Source of the DNA: an uncultured Oscillibacter sp.
GTDB lineage: Bacteria > Bacillota > Clostridia > Oscillospirales > Oscillospiraceae
Assembly (NCBI RefSeq): GCF_910579365.1
Contig: NZ_CAJTUX010000001.1
Span: forward strand, 1-64,000
Direction: 5' to 3'
Length of the DNA: 64,000 nucleotides
This document shows, in pieces, positions 8,553 through 17,561 of the stretch (its first letter is position 1; each line of letters starts with the position of its first letter). Under the pieces are notes generated by a model. The model was given only the letters and a program-made list of their open reading frames with translations, had not been told where the DNA came from and did not search any database. The position numbers were made by a program, and so were the translations under genes.

Positions 8553-8845
8553 TTCCGTACCTCCCACACATAGTCGTCCCGTTCGCAGGCCCGGAAGGCG
8601 CTGGCCTTCACCCGGGCCCGGATGACGCAGTCCAGCGCGCCTTTATCCACCGCGGCGACCCGGGCATCCTGAATCCCCAGCGCCTCCAGGGTCTCGGTAA
8701 TGGCGGCGCGGATGGCGGCGCCGAACTGCTTTTCCACCGTGCTGTTCAGGTCGATCTCGATGCCGCCGCCCTCGTTGGGGGCAACCGTCACCATGATGTC
8801 GCTGGATTCCATTGTGCCGGAGACGGCAGCTTTCTTCACAATCAT
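8549..8845 (-). CDS. citD: Citrate lyase gamma subunit (acyl carrier protein)
   Basis: 98 residues, the normal size of CitD. The motif SGTMESSDIMV near residues 9-19 contains the serine that carries the phosphoribosyl-dephospho-CoA arm. Start chosen at MIVKKAAVSG, 9 bases after AGGAGA; longer in-frame starts would run into the upstream hydratase gene. It lies first in the lyase block, 37 bases after the aconitase-family gene. Confidence 0.93.
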   Translation of the reverse strand: MIVKKAAVSGTMESSDIMVTVAPNEGGGIEIDLNSTVEKQFGAAIRAAITETLEALGIQDARVAAVDKGALDCVIRARVKASAFRACERDDYVWEVRK

Positions 8846-8882
8846 CGTTTTCCAGCTTCTCCTTTCCTCTGCGGCGCCGTCC

Positions 8883-11150
8883 TCAGTCCGACGCGCCGGC
8901 ATAGTAGTTGATGAGGCAGCCCGCCAGAATGATGGCGGCCTCCTCCGGGGCAAGCGCCTTCAGCTCCAGGGTGATCTTCTCGGCGGAACCGCCGGCGGGA
9001 ATGAGCCAGGCCTCCACCCGCGCCGCCTGAGACCGCACCGCCTCGTAAACACCGGGGATGAAGATACGGTCCCCGGGGGAGAACCGCTCCGCCGGGTCTC
9101 CGTCCCAGGTAAAGGGAATCATGCCCCAGTTGACCAGATTGGAACGGTAGCGCTTGGTGGCGTACTCCACGCAGATATTGGCCAGTCCCCCCAGCACCCG
9201 CTGGCAGGAGGCCGCCTGCTCTCTGGCGGAGCCGTCGCCGGGCCGGTTGGAGCAGACCACGCTGCCAAGGCAGGTCTCCCCCAGGAAGGAGGCCGCGTCC
9301 CCGGACAGGCCCACAGCGTCCAGCACCTGCCGGGCCAGGGTCTCCAGCTCCGGCGAGGGCTTCCCGCTCTGGCGGGAGAGCTCCAGGTCCCGCACCGCCT
9401 TGGCCCGGTCCACATAGGCAGGGTCCCGGCGGGAGAGGGTGAAGTCCGCCATGCGGATCGGGTTGGAGCGGTAGGAGGAGGTGTCCCCGGAGGGAATCAG
9501 CTCGTCGGTGGTGGTCACACTGTCGGGAATCACGGAGACCACTTCCAGCAGCGCGTTTTTCTGGAGGGCGATCATCTCCGGCCAGTCGGTGATGTTGGGA
9601 CCCAGGCGCAGCTCCGTCTCCGGCTTGGGGTGTCCGAATCCGTTGTAGACCGTCTTGGCGTACAGGGTCTTGTCATAGTGGTACTCCGGCGTGGAGTCGT
9701 CGTAGTCCACCTCGGTGGCGGGGGTGAGCCAGCCGCCGTTGACGGCGGTGGCCGCGATGGACCGGGCGTCCATCAGGGCCACGGAGGCCATCTGATTCTC
9801 CTTGGGCTTGGACCCCTCCCGGTTGGGGAAGTTGCGGGTGGTGTGCCGGATGGCGATGGACCCGTTGGAGGGCACGTCTCCCGCGCCGAAGCAGGGCCCG
9901 CAGAAGGAGGGCTTGAGAATCGCCCCGGCGGAGATCAGCTTCCCGGCCACGCCGGTCCGCAGCAGCTCCATCAGCACCGGGCCGCTGGCGGGATAGACGC
10001 TCATGGTGAAAAACTCGTTGGGAATGGCCTTGCCGTCCATAATGCGGGCGGCGTGCACCAGGTTCTCGAAGCCGCCGCCGGAGCAGCCGGCGATGTCCGC
10101 CTGATCCACCCGGAAGCGGCCGTCCCGCAGCTTGCTCCGCAGGTCCAGCCGGAGATTGGGGTTGGCAATCTGGGTCTGCGCCTTCCGCTCCACCTCCTCC
10201 AGGATGTCCGCGGGATTCTCCAGGAAGGCGCGGATGGAATAGACGTTGCTGGGGTGGAAGGGGAAGGCGATCATCGGCTCCACCGCATCCAGGTCTATAA
10301 CCACAGCTCCATCATAGCACGCATTGGCCCCGGGGTCCAGAGTCTGATAGTCCTCCGGGCGGCCATGGACGCGGAAAAATTTCTCCACCTCGCCGTCCGT
10401 CCGCCAGACGGAGGTGAGACAGGTGGTCTCCGTGGTCATGACGTCCACGCCGTTGCGGAAGTCGATGGAGAGCGCTTCCACTCCGGGACCCACGAATTCC
10501 AGAACCTTGTTCTTCACAAAGCCGTTGGCAAACACCGCGCCCACCAGGGCCAGGGCCACATCCTGGGGGCCCACGCCATGGCGGGGGCGGCCCTTCAGCC
10601 ACACGGCGATGACCTCCGGCGGGGCGATGTCATAGGTGCGGCCCAGCAGCTGCTTGACCAGCTCGCCGCCGCCCTCCCCCACGCCCAGGGTCCCCAGGGC
10701 CCCATAGCGGGTGTGGGAGTCGGACCCCAGCACCATGCGCCCGCAGCCGCTGAGGGTCTCCCGGGCGTAGGAATGGATGACGCTCTGATTGGCGGGGACG
10801 AAGATCCCGCCGTATTTCTCGCAGGCGGACATGCCAAACATGTGGTCGTCCCGGTTGATGGTGCCTCCCACGGCGCAGAGGGAGTTGTGGCAGTTGGTCA
10901 GCACATAGGGCAGGGGAAACTCCTTCAGCCCGCTGGCCCTGGCGGTTTGGATCACGCCCACATAGGTGATGTCGTGGGAGATGAGGGAGTCGAATTTCAG
11001 CTTCATGCCGCCGCCGGCGGCGCGGTTGTGGGCGTTCAAAATACCGTAGGCGATGGTCTCCTGCCGCCCCGCCTCCAGGGCCGCGGGGCCGGTCAAAACC
11101 TGGGGACCGCCGGGTCCCAGGCGGACCGGCTGACGAATGAGTTCAACCAT
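8883..11150 (-). CDS. Aconitase-family hydratase, 755 residues
   Basis: A full-length monomeric aconitase-superfamily protein with large and swivelling domains in one chain. Cluster ligands are in AGCSGGGFENL (around residue 355) and CGPCFGAGD (around residue 420); SDSHTRYGALGTLGVGEGGGEL is the classical substrate-loop block. It is annotated in many Clostridia simply as hydratase and differs from true AcnA in lacking the usual SCTN wording. The position between a tricarboxylate transporter and citrate lyase suggests it turns an imported acid (aconitate, isocitrate or a methylated analogue) into the lyase substrate. Which isomerisation or hydration it performs cannot be read from sequence. Confidence 0.85.
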   Translation of the reverse strand: MVELIRQPVRLGPGGPQVLTGPAALEAGRQETIAYGILNAHNRAAGGGMKLKFDSLISHDITYVGVIQTARASGLKEFPLPYVLTNCHNSLCAVGGTINRDDHMFGMSACEKYGGIFVPANQSVIHSYARETLSGCGRMVLGSDSHTRYGALGTLGVGEGGGELVKQLLGRTYDIAPPEVIAVWLKGRPRHGVGPQDVALALVGAVFANGFVKNKVLEFVGPGVEALSIDFRNGVDVMTTETTCLTSVWRTDGEVEKFFRVHGRPEDYQTLDPGANACYDGAVVIDLDAVEPMIAFPFHPSNVYSIRAFLENPADILEEVERKAQTQIANPNLRLDLRSKLRDGRFRVDQADIAGCSGGGFENLVHAARIMDGKAIPNEFFTMSVYPASGPVLMELLRTGVAGKLISAGAILKPSFCGPCFGAGDVPSNGSIAIRHTTRNFPNREGSKPKENQMASVALMDARSIAATAVNGGWLTPATEVDYDDSTPEYHYDKTLYAKTVYNGFGHPKPETELRLGPNITDWPEMIALQKNALLEVVSVIPDSVTTTDELIPSGDTSSYRSNPIRMADFTLSRRDPAYVDRAKAVRDLELSRQSGKPSPELETLARQVLDAVGLSGDAASFLGETCLGSVVCSNRPGDGSAREQAASCQRVLGGLANICVEYATKRYRSNLVNWGMIPFTWDGDPAERFSPGDRIFIPGVYEAVRSQAARVEAWLIPAGGSAEKITLELKALAPEEAAIILAGCLINYYAGASD

Positions 11151-11208
11151 AAATCGTTACCTCCAAGGGCGGCGTCGCGCCGCCGGTTTCATTTCATGGA
11201 ATATGGAA

Positions 11209-11245
11209 ACGGCTCTCCCCCCGCCAATGCGAAGGGGAAAGCCGT
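11209..11245 (-). other. Intercistronic hairpin between tctA and hydratase gene
   Basis: ACGGCT-TCCCC arms (plus-strand ACGGCTCTCCCC ... AGGGGAAAGCCGT) in the 114-base gap, followed on the minus strand by TTTCC. A second small GC stem (GGCGGCG/CGCCGCC) lies next to it at 11168-11184. The region may attenuate or process the long mRNA. Confidence 0.4.
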
Positions 11246-11264
11246 CTGCATTGCCGGCTGGGAA

Positions 11265-12803
11265 TCAGGCGGCGGACTTGTTCCGGCCCAGCAGCTTTTT
11301 GACGAGGGGGCCGACCCAGGGCCAGAGGATGAAGGCCGCGGAGACGATCACCAGCGCGCAGCTGATGGGGCGCTGGAGGAAGATGGTGGCCGAGCCGGTG
11401 TACACCAGGCTGTTGATGAAGTTGGACTCCATCATGCTGCCCAGAATGCTGGCCAGGATAAAGGGCGCGGTGGGGATGTTGAACTTGTAGAACACATAGC
11501 CCACAATGCCGAAGGCAATGGCCACGCCCACATGGAAGGGATTGTTTTTATAGGCATAGGCGCCGGCCATGCACAACGCCAGAATGCCGGCGGAGAGGAC
11601 GTTGGGATTGAGCTTCAAAACCTGCGCCGCCAGATACTTGCAGTACAGCAGCGCCAGAGGAAGCATCATGATGTTGCCCACCAGGAAGGCCACGATGATC
11701 AGGTAGGCCATATCCGGGTTCTTGGTAAACAGGGTGGGGCCCGCCACCATGCCGTGAATGGTCAGCGCGCCGATGAACAGGGCGGCGGTGGAGTTGCCGG
11801 GGATGCCCAGGGACAGCAGCGGCACCATGGAGCTGGCCACCACGGCATTGTTGGCGGCCTCGGGGGCGGCAATGCCCTCCCATTCGCCGGTGCCGAACTT
11901 CTTCTCCGGGTGAACCCGTTTTTCCACGTCGTAGGCGGTAAAGATGGCCATGGTCATACCCGCGCCGGGGAGGCAGCCCAGAATGTTGCCGATGGCCGAG
12001 GCCCGCAGCCAGGTGGGCAGCAGACGGCGGCACATGGCCCGGTCCGGAAACGCCACCTTGTCGCCGGTGTTGGCGTGGACCTCGTGTTCCGCCTCCTCCA
12101 CCATCTCGCTGTCCCAGTCGCCGGACTTCTTTCCCACCTTCTCCGCGATCTTCAGCACGGAGAGAATGCCGAACAGGCCGATCATCCGGGGCACCAGGGG
12201 AATGCCGTCCATCAGGCTCATGGAGCCGAAGGTGAAGCGGGTCATGCCGGTGGAAGTGCTGACGCCCACGCAGCTGAGCCACAGGCCGAAGCCCATGGAG
12301 AGAAAATGCTTCCAGCAGTCCTTGCCCGCCATGCCGATGACGGTGGCGATGCCCAGCATGCCCAGCATGAAATACTCCGGCGGGCCGAATTTCAGGGCCA
12401 CGGAGGCCAGCACAGGCGAGAGGAACATCAAAACCAGGGCGCTGCAGATGCCGCCGAAAACAGAACTGGTCATGCACACGCTCAGCGCCTGGAGACCATG
12501 CCCTTTCTGTTTCAAAGGATAGCCGTCATAGGCCGTCACCACGGCGGAGGCGGTGCCGGGAATCTCCAGAAGCACCGCCGGGATGGAGCCGCCGCAGGCG
12601 GAGGAACAGTAGATGCCCACCAGCAGGGCAAAGGCCAGCGTGGGCTGCATGCCGAAGGTGACGGGAATCAGCACGGCGATGGTGATGCTGTCGTTCAGGC
12701 CGGGCAGCGCGCCCACCGTCAGTCCCAAAAGCACGCCCAGAAACAGCGTCAGCAGTACAACAGGGTCCGCCAGCTGCTGAAAACCAAGCAAGATATTTTC
12801 CAT
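11265..12803 (-). CDS. tctA: Tripartite tricarboxylate transporter, large permease TctA
   Basis: 512 residues with about 11-12 hydrophobic segments. The N-terminal block LFLGVLLGLTVGALPGLN and the later block MPLGIPGNSTAALFIGAL-like sequence (SLGIPGNSTAALFIGALTIHG) are the duplicated family signatures. With TctB and the binding protein TctC it forms an ion-driven uptake system for citrate or other tri/dicarboxylates. It is separated from tctB by 15 bases. Linkage to citrate lyase fits a tricarboxylate substrate. Confidence 0.94.
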   Translation of the reverse strand: MENILLGFQQLADPVVLLTLFLGVLLGLTVGALPGLNDSITIAVLIPVTFGMQPTLAFALLVGIYCSSACGGSIPAVLLEIPGTASAVVTAYDGYPLKQKGHGLQALSVCMTSSVFGGICSALVLMFLSPVLASVALKFGPPEYFMLGMLGIATVIGMAGKDCWKHFLSMGFGLWLSCVGVSTSTGMTRFTFGSMSLMDGIPLVPRMIGLFGILSVLKIAEKVGKKSGDWDSEMVEEAEHEVHANTGDKVAFPDRAMCRRLLPTWLRASAIGNILGCLPGAGMTMAIFTAYDVEKRVHPEKKFGTGEWEGIAAPEAANNAVVASSMVPLLSLGIPGNSTAALFIGALTIHGMVAGPTLFTKNPDMAYLIIVAFLVGNIMMLPLALLYCKYLAAQVLKLNPNVLSAGILALCMAGAYAYKNNPFHVGVAIAFGIVGYVFYKFNIPTAPFILASILGSMMESNFINSLVYTGSATIFLQRPISCALVIVSAAFILWPWVGPLVKKLLGRNKSAA

Positions 12804-12818
12804 GTTGACAAACCCTCC

Positions 12819-13250
12819 TTACAGAAACAGCGTGGGCAGGGGGACATGCAGCAAGCCGTAAAACACGCCAAACACCACCGCGGAGATTCCCACGGCGCAG
12901 ACGGCCAGGATTTTGTACTGCTTATAACCCAGCGTCCACATGATAAAGGCGCCCAGCAGAACCGTATCGAAGAAAAACCCGATTTTCTTCAGCAGGAATA
13001 CATACAGGAACATGGCGGCCAAACACATCAGCACCCGGAGGATGTTGGTGTCCTTGAAACAGTCCTTGTGCTCCGCCTTCCGCAGCTCAGAGATCAGGTC
13101 GATGACGGAGATCACGATGATGACATAGGAAACCAGGGAGGGAAAGGTGGCGTCCCGCTTGTTCATAGACAGCGTGGAGACCTTGATCCAGATGCCGAAG
13201 AGGAGAAAGGCAACAGGACTCAGCAGGGAGACCAGTTTGTTTTTCGTCAT
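12819..13250 (-). CDS. tctB: Tripartite tricarboxylate transporter, small permease TctB
   Basis: 143 residues with four predicted membrane helices (for example LLSPVAFLLFGIWIKV, LVSYVIIVISVIDLI, LMCLAAMFLYVFLL, ILAVCAVGISAVVFGVFYG), the normal size and topology for TctB. Sequence conservation of TctB is low in general, so the call rests on topology and on its place directly between tctC and tctA. Confidence 0.88.
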   Translation of the reverse strand: MTKNKLVSLLSPVAFLLFGIWIKVSTLSMNKRDATFPSLVSYVIIVISVIDLISELRKAEHKDCFKDTNILRVLMCLAAMFLYVFLLKKIGFFFDTVLLGAFIMWTLGYKQYKILAVCAVGISAVVFGVFYGLLHVPLPTLFL

Positions 13251-13273
13251 TTGCGTACCTCTGTGTAAATGGG

Positions 13274-13311
13274 AAGGACCAGGGCGGGCGGTTCCGCCCG
13301 CCCCAGTCCTT
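13274..13311 (-). other. Strong hairpin in the tctC-tctB gap
   Basis: Near-perfect stem on the minus strand: AAGGACtgGGGCGGGCGG / CCGCCCGCCCtGGTCCTT with a 2-base loop. It sits just after the binding-protein gene with only a weak T tract. Such structures often protect the upstream mRNA so that the binding protein is made in excess of the permease. Confidence 0.6.
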
Positions 13312-13344
13312 CTGATCTGATTAGGAACCCGTGTGAGTAGGGTA

Positions 13345-14418
13345 TTATTCGCCGGCCTGGAGATAATCCTTCAGACTCATGAAGAGGTCAGTCTTCATGT
13401 CGATGAAGTCCTGATACTCGGCGGCGGAACGGCAGGCGGGCGTCAGGTTGGCTTCCTTCATGGCGTTGATGAACTCGTCGCTGCTGCAGAGCTTGGTGAA
13501 CTCCTCCACCAGATAGTTGTACACGTCGTCGGGCACCTTGGAAGAGCAGGAGATCGCGCGGTCCGCGCCGTCGATGAAGCCCTCATAGCCCAGCTCCTTG
13601 AAGGTGGGAACGTCGGGCAGACCCTCGAAACGCTCGTTGGCCATGATGGCGATGCCCTTGATGTTGCCCTCCAGGATGGCGTCGGCGCACTCGCCGGCGG
13701 TGAGGCAGGTGAGGTCGGCATGGCCGCCCATCAGCTCGGAAATCTGGACGCTGCCGGAGTCCACATGGATGCAGTCATAGTTGATCTTGGTGCCGGTGGC
13801 CTCCTCCAGCTTGGAGGTCCAGTCCAGAGTACGGACGTGGCTGGAGGTGCCAAAGCCGGAGTCGTTGGCGATCAGAGTGTTGCTCTTGGCGTACTCCAGA
13901 AGGCCCTCCAGATCGTCAAAGGGGGCGTCGGCCCGGGCCACCAGAACGGCGGGGTCGGCGTTGGCGCAGATGATGGTCTTGAAGTCGTCCACGGTAAAGG
14001 GGACGTCCTTCAAGATGGGGTTGCTGATGCCGGAGGCGGTGAAGGTCAGCAGGGTGTAGCCGTCAGGCTCGGCGGTGTTGGCCACATAGGCCTGACCGAT
14101 GGCTCCGCCGCCGCCGGGCTGGTTCTCCACGATGATGTTCCGGCCGTTGAAATAGCCGTTCTCCATGGCGATCTTGGCGATGATGCGGCCATAGATATCG
14201 TTGCCGCCGCCGGCGTCAAAGGGAACGATCAGGGTGATGTCCTTCTCCGGGTAGGCCAGCTCGCTGCCCTGCGGTTCGGAGCTGCCGCTGGAGCTGGTAT
14301 CGGAGCTGCTGGAGTTGTCCCCGCCAGCGGGTTCTTTGCTGCCCGTTCCGGAGTTGCCGCAGGCCGCCAGGGCCAGGACCAGAACGAGGCTCAGGGCCAG
14401 TGCAAGAAACTTTTTCAT
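13345..14418 (-). CDS. tctC: Tripartite tricarboxylate transporter, substrate-binding lipoprotein TctC
   Basis: 357 residues. Residues 1-20 form a lipoprotein signal (KKFLALALSLVLVLALAAC) with the lipidated Cys near residue 20, followed by a Ser/Gly-rich linker to about residue 50. The mature domain shows the Bug/TctC family marks YPEKDITLIVPFDAGGGNDI and IIVENQPGGGGAIGQAYVA, which bind the carboxylate ligand. As a lipoprotein it is tethered outside the membrane, as expected in a Gram-positive cell. First transporter gene in the operon. Confidence 0.94.
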   Translation of the reverse strand: MKKFLALALSLVLVLALAACGNSGTGSKEPAGGDNSSSSDTSSSGSSEPQGSELAYPEKDITLIVPFDAGGGNDIYGRIIAKIAMENGYFNGRNIIVENQPGGGGAIGQAYVANTAEPDGYTLLTFTASGISNPILKDVPFTVDDFKTIICANADPAVLVARADAPFDDLEGLLEYAKSNTLIANDSGFGTSSHVRTLDWTSKLEEATGTKINYDCIHVDSGSVQISELMGGHADLTCLTAGECADAILEGNIKGIAIMANERFEGLPDVPTFKELGYEGFIDGADRAISCSSKVPDDVYNYLVEEFTKLCSSDEFINAMKEANLTPACRSAAEYQDFIDMKTDLFMSLKDYLQAGE

Positions 14419-14496
14419 TGTAATTCCTCCATCGTATTTGTTTTAAAAAAGAGAGCTTCCTCTCCTCTTCACAAAAGGATATGCGGACGGGCCTGC

Positions 14497-15072
14497 TCAG
14501 GCAGTCCCCTGCCCGTCCACCAGGCGCAGAATCTCGTCAAAGTCCGGAATATCAATGCTGTTGACGGCGTAGTGCGCGTATTCAATCTTCCCCTCCTGGT
14601 CCACAATAAACAGGGCGGGCAGCTGCTGGGCCTCCCCCTCGCCGGTTTTGCGCTGGTAGCCGCGGGCGGCCACGGCCTCCTGCTTGGCTTTCAGTTGGGC
14701 GAGTCCCTCCGGGCTGGTGGGCATCCGGTCCTCCTTGGTGGCGGCGGCACGAATGTCCAGAGCCTGATAGAAGGCGTGGTCGGTGTCGCACACCACGTCA
14801 AAGGGAACCTGGAAGTCCCCTTTCAGGCCGGTGATGGACTCCCGGCTGCTTTGCAGGACGGCAAACACCTGGGTGTCCTTGTCGGTAAAGCGGGCATACT
14901 GCCATGCAAGCATGTCTATGTCATACTGGCAGAAGCGGCAGCCGATAAACCGCATGACCCAAAAGACGGTGTGCTTCCTGCGGCGCACCACCTCGTAAAC
15001 GGTGCAGCGCTCGCCGGAATAGGTCTCAAAGGCAAGGTCCGGGAAGCGGTCTCCCGCAGCGGCTCTGGGCAT
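14497..15072 (-). CDS. Redoxin-domain (AhpC/TSA-like) protein
   Basis: 191 residues with a thioredoxin-like fold: GDRFPDLAFETYSGE at the start, then FWVMRFIGCRFCQYDIDML where Cys-x-x-Cys occupies the peroxidatic position, and QLPALFIVDQEGKIEYAHYA. No signal peptide, so cytoplasmic. Peroxiredoxin-like or disulfide-reducing activity is inferred; the true substrate is unknown. It is tightly placed between the aminotransferase (13 bases) and tctC, so it belongs to the citrate operon. That is unusual and might relate to protecting the oxygen-labile hydratases of the cluster. Confidence 0.75.
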   Translation of the reverse strand: MPRAAAGDRFPDLAFETYSGERCTVYEVVRRRKHTVFWVMRFIGCRFCQYDIDMLAWQYARFTDKDTQVFAVLQSSRESITGLKGDFQVPFDVVCDTDHAFYQALDIRAAATKEDRMPTSPEGLAQLKAKQEAVAARGYQRKTGEGEAQQLPALFIVDQEGKIEYAHYAVNSIDIPDFDEILRLVDGQGTA

Positions 15073-15085
15073 AATGGAAACCTCC

Positions 15086-16267
15086 TTAAAATTTCAATTT
15101 GTACTGCTGGTAAATCTGGTCCAGTCCCTGCTTCAGCACAGAGGTGGGGCAGCCGATGTTCAGGCGGATGAAGTTTTTGCCCTCCTGGCCGAAGCCGTCG
15201 CCCCGGCTCACCGCGACCTTGCACTCGTGGATGATGAAATGGGCCAGCTCGTCGCCGCTGATGCCCAGCTCCGTGCAGTCCAGCCACATCAGATAGGTGG
15301 ACTCCGGCTCCACCAGCTTGATCTTGGGCATCTTCTCCTGGAGATAGCTCCGCAGGAAGTCCACGTTCTTCTCCAGATAGGGCAGCAGCTGCTCCAGATA
15401 GTCCTCGCACTGGGTATAGGCGGCCACCAGGGCGGGAACGGCGAAGATGTTCTGCTGAATGCTGCGGTTCATCTTGAAGCGGTCGTTCAGCAGCTTCCGC
15501 AGCTCGGGATTTGGAACCACCACGGCGGAGCCCCGCAGTCCGGCGCAGTTGAAGGTTTTGGAGGGCGCGTAGCAGGTGATGACATTGTTCCGCTCCTTCT
15601 CGCTGCCCAGCATGCCCATGGGCGTATGCTTGTGGCCGTAGAGCACCAGGTCCGAGTGAATCTCGTCGCAGATGACCACCACGCCGTTCTCCGCGCAGAT
15701 GGAGGACATCTCCGCCAGCTCTTCCGGCGTCCAGACCCGGCCCACCGGGTTGTGGGGATTGGAGATGATCATCAGCTTGGCCCTGGGGTCCGCCGCCCGG
15801 CGGCGCAGGTCGTCAAAATCGATGGTATAGCGGCCGTCCTGGTAGAGCAGGCTGTTGTCGCTGATCTCCCGGTGGTTGTCCTCAATGGCGAAGCCGAAGG
15901 GATGATAGACCGGGCGGGAGATGATGATCTGGTCCCCCTCCTCGGTCAGGGCCTGAATCATGGTGTTGAACACGGGTACGATGCCGGTGGCGAACACCAG
16001 CCAGTCCGGGTCCATCTTCCAGCCGTGGCGCTTTGCCACCCAGTCCACAGTGGCCTTCTTGAAATCCGGCGTGACAAAGGGATAGCCATAGACGGGATGC
16101 GCCGCACGCTGGAGCACAGCATCCACCACCGGCTGCGGACAGCGGAAGTCGGTATCCGCCACCCACATGGGCAGCGCCTCCGGGTTTCCGACCCGGACGC
16201 CCACATTGTCCCACTTGGAGGAGCCTGTGTTGTGCCGGTCGATGATCTCGTCAAAATCGTACTTCAT
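15086..16267 (-). CDS. MalY/PatB-type PLP aminotransferase (beta C-S lyase family)
   Basis: 393 residues, fold-type I PLP enzyme. MKYDFDEIIDRHNTGSSKWD and MWVADTDFRCPQPV are MalY/PatB signatures; ISNPHNPVGRVW and CDEIHSDLV bind PLP, and YAPSKTFNCAGLRGS carries the Schiff-base Lys. The start at 16267 is decided by AAGGAG eight bases upstream. Relatives cleave cystathionine or act as aminotransferases. It is the first gene of the operon, directly after the predicted promoter. A role in the carboxylate pathway (for instance transamination of a keto acid) is only inference. Confidence 0.88.
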   Translation of the reverse strand: MKYDFDEIIDRHNTGSSKWDNVGVRVGNPEALPMWVADTDFRCPQPVVDAVLQRAAHPVYGYPFVTPDFKKATVDWVAKRHGWKMDPDWLVFATGIVPVFNTMIQALTEEGDQIIISRPVYHPFGFAIEDNHREISDNSLLYQDGRYTIDFDDLRRRAADPRAKLMIISNPHNPVGRVWTPEELAEMSSICAENGVVVICDEIHSDLVLYGHKHTPMGMLGSEKERNNVITCYAPSKTFNCAGLRGSAVVVPNPELRKLLNDRFKMNRSIQQNIFAVPALVAAYTQCEDYLEQLLPYLEKNVDFLRSYLQEKMPKIKLVEPESTYLMWLDCTELGISGDELAHFIIHECKVAVSRGDGFGQEGKNFIRLNIGCPTSVLKQGLDQIYQQYKLKF

Positions 16268-16363
16268 ACCTCTACTCCTTATCCTGTTCATGATTGACAA
16301 ACGGGGCCGAAGGTCCTCTCAAAAGCCCTGCCGCCCGCTGGTGCGCCGCGTCTTGATGCTCAC

Positions 16364-16392
16364 ATTATAAATGGATTGTTTTTTCGACTCAA
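16364..16392 (-). promoter_or_regulatory. Promoter of the citrate/tct operon
   Basis: On the minus strand TTGAGT - 17 bases - TATAAT, giving a start near 16357 and a leader of about 90 bases to the malY-like gene. It would drive a roughly 12.6-kb transcript to the terminator at 3686-3737. Confidence 0.75.
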
Positions 16393-16457
16393 ATACTTAT
16401 ATTTCACAGGGGGCATAGCTTTTTTGCACAAAGTATTCGGCCTGGCTTGCAAGTATT
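16391..16457. promoter_or_regulatory. Three AAGTATT elements in the divergent control region
   Basis: AAATACTT at 16391-16398 is inverted relative to AAGTATT at 16431-16437 and 16451-16457 (two direct copies 20 bases apart). They lie between the back-to-back promoters of the citrate operon and the LysR pair, and are candidates for regulator binding. Confidence 0.45.
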
Positions 16458-16475
16458 GCGGTCAGATGCTATAAT
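16447..16475 (+). promoter_or_regulatory. Promoter of the tandem LysR genes
   Basis: TTGCAA - 17 bases - TATAAT, start near 16482, about 147 bases before the first LysR ATG. The leader holds no obvious structure that I can support. Confidence 0.75.
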
Positions 16476-16628
16476 AAGCGGGACCATCCAAAGCTTACCA
16501 GTGGCATGTCCGGCGGATTTGTATTAGAATCAAACGGCTGGCGGAGGCTCTGCGGCGCTCTTTTTAAAATACACATTCAGAGGGCGCTTGTCAAAGCCGG
16601 CGCTGTTTTCAAAAACGGGGGTATCGGG

Positions 16629-17561
16629 ATGACGGACCGGGAAATTTTGTATGTCTCTACCATCGCGCGGTGCGGCAGCATTACCAAGGCGGCGGAACAG
16701 CTCTTTATTGCCCAGCCGTCTCTCACCCAGGCGCTGCACCGAATTGAGGCGGAATATGACACCGTCTTTTTCCACCGGGGGCAGGGCGGACTGCGGCTGA
16801 CGGAGGCCGGAGCGGCCTATCTGGCTGCTGCGGAGCGGATGAAGCAGGCCTACCAGCGGATGGAATACGAGATCGGCGAGGCCGCCGGCACCCAGCGGGG
16901 CCGCGTCACTTTGGGCGTCACGCCCTTTCAGGGCAGGCTGCTTCTGCCGGGCCTTTTAAAGCTGTATCACCGGCGTTTCCCCATGATGGACCTGCGGCTG
17001 CTGGAGAACTCCTCCGCCCAGCTGGAGCAGCTAACCTGGGAGGGGCGGCTGGACCTGGCCGTGCTTCACCGTCCCTTTCGGGATTACGACCTGGAATACG
17101 TCTCCTTATTTCGGGAGGAAATCTATCTCGCCGTCCCTCCGGATGACCCGGACTATCTGTCCGCCTCCGCCAAGGGCGATTCCCTCCCCCTTGTCACTGC
17201 GGAAATCATGTCCCGGAAATCCTTCAACATGCTGACTCCCAACCAGCGCAGCCGCCAGGTGGCGGACAATATCTGCGCGGCGGCCGGCATCGTTCCCAAG
17301 ATTTTCTTCTCCACCGCCAGCTTCGCCACGTCGCTGGCCCTGACTGCGGACGGAATCGGCGCCGCCTTCGCGCCCAAGAGCTTTGCCCGCCATTATTCCA
17401 AGCAGTACCGGACGGCTTACTTCCGCTTTCCCCCCGCCTGGAACGCCAGCTGGGAGCTGGTGGCGGCCTACGCCCCCAATTTCCCCCTGTCGCAGCCCTG
17501 TCTGGAGCTGGCCAGAATCATGCAGGAATGTATCGCGTCTACGCCGGAGGTATTTTCATGA
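16629..17561 (+). CDS. LysR-family regulator, probable controller of the citrate operon
   Basis: 310 residues. Winged helix at residues 1-60 (ILYVSTIARCGSITKAAEQLFIAQPSLTQALHRIE), then an effector-binding domain of the usual length. A longer frame opens at 16506, but homology begins at MTDREILYVS, so the ATG at 16629 is used. It is divergent from the citrate/tct operon with a shared 360-base control region, the normal arrangement for a LysR activator whose co-inducer is a pathway acid. Its stop overlaps the start of a second LysR gene (ATGA). Confidence 0.9.
   Translation: MTDREILYVSTIARCGSITKAAEQLFIAQPSLTQALHRIEAEYDTVFFHRGQGGLRLTEAGAAYLAAAERMKQAYQRMEYEIGEAAGTQRGRVTLGVTPFQGRLLLPGLLKLYHRRFPMMDLRLLENSSAQLEQLTWEGRLDLAVLHRPFRDYDLEYVSLFREEIYLAVPPDDPDYLSASAKGDSLPLVTAEIMSRKSFNMLTPNQRSRQVADNICAAAGIVPKIFFSTASFATSLALTADGIGAAFAPKSFARHYSKQYRTAYFRFPPAWNASWELVAAYAPNFPLSQPCLELARIMQECIASTPEVFS

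Noticed and set aside
8700..13268. Very long plus-strand open frame (about 1500 codons) opposite the hydratase and tct genes
   Set aside because: Low-complexity His/Gly/Gln/Ala-rich translation with no RBS, exactly antisense to well-supported genes; a by-product of GC-rich codon use.
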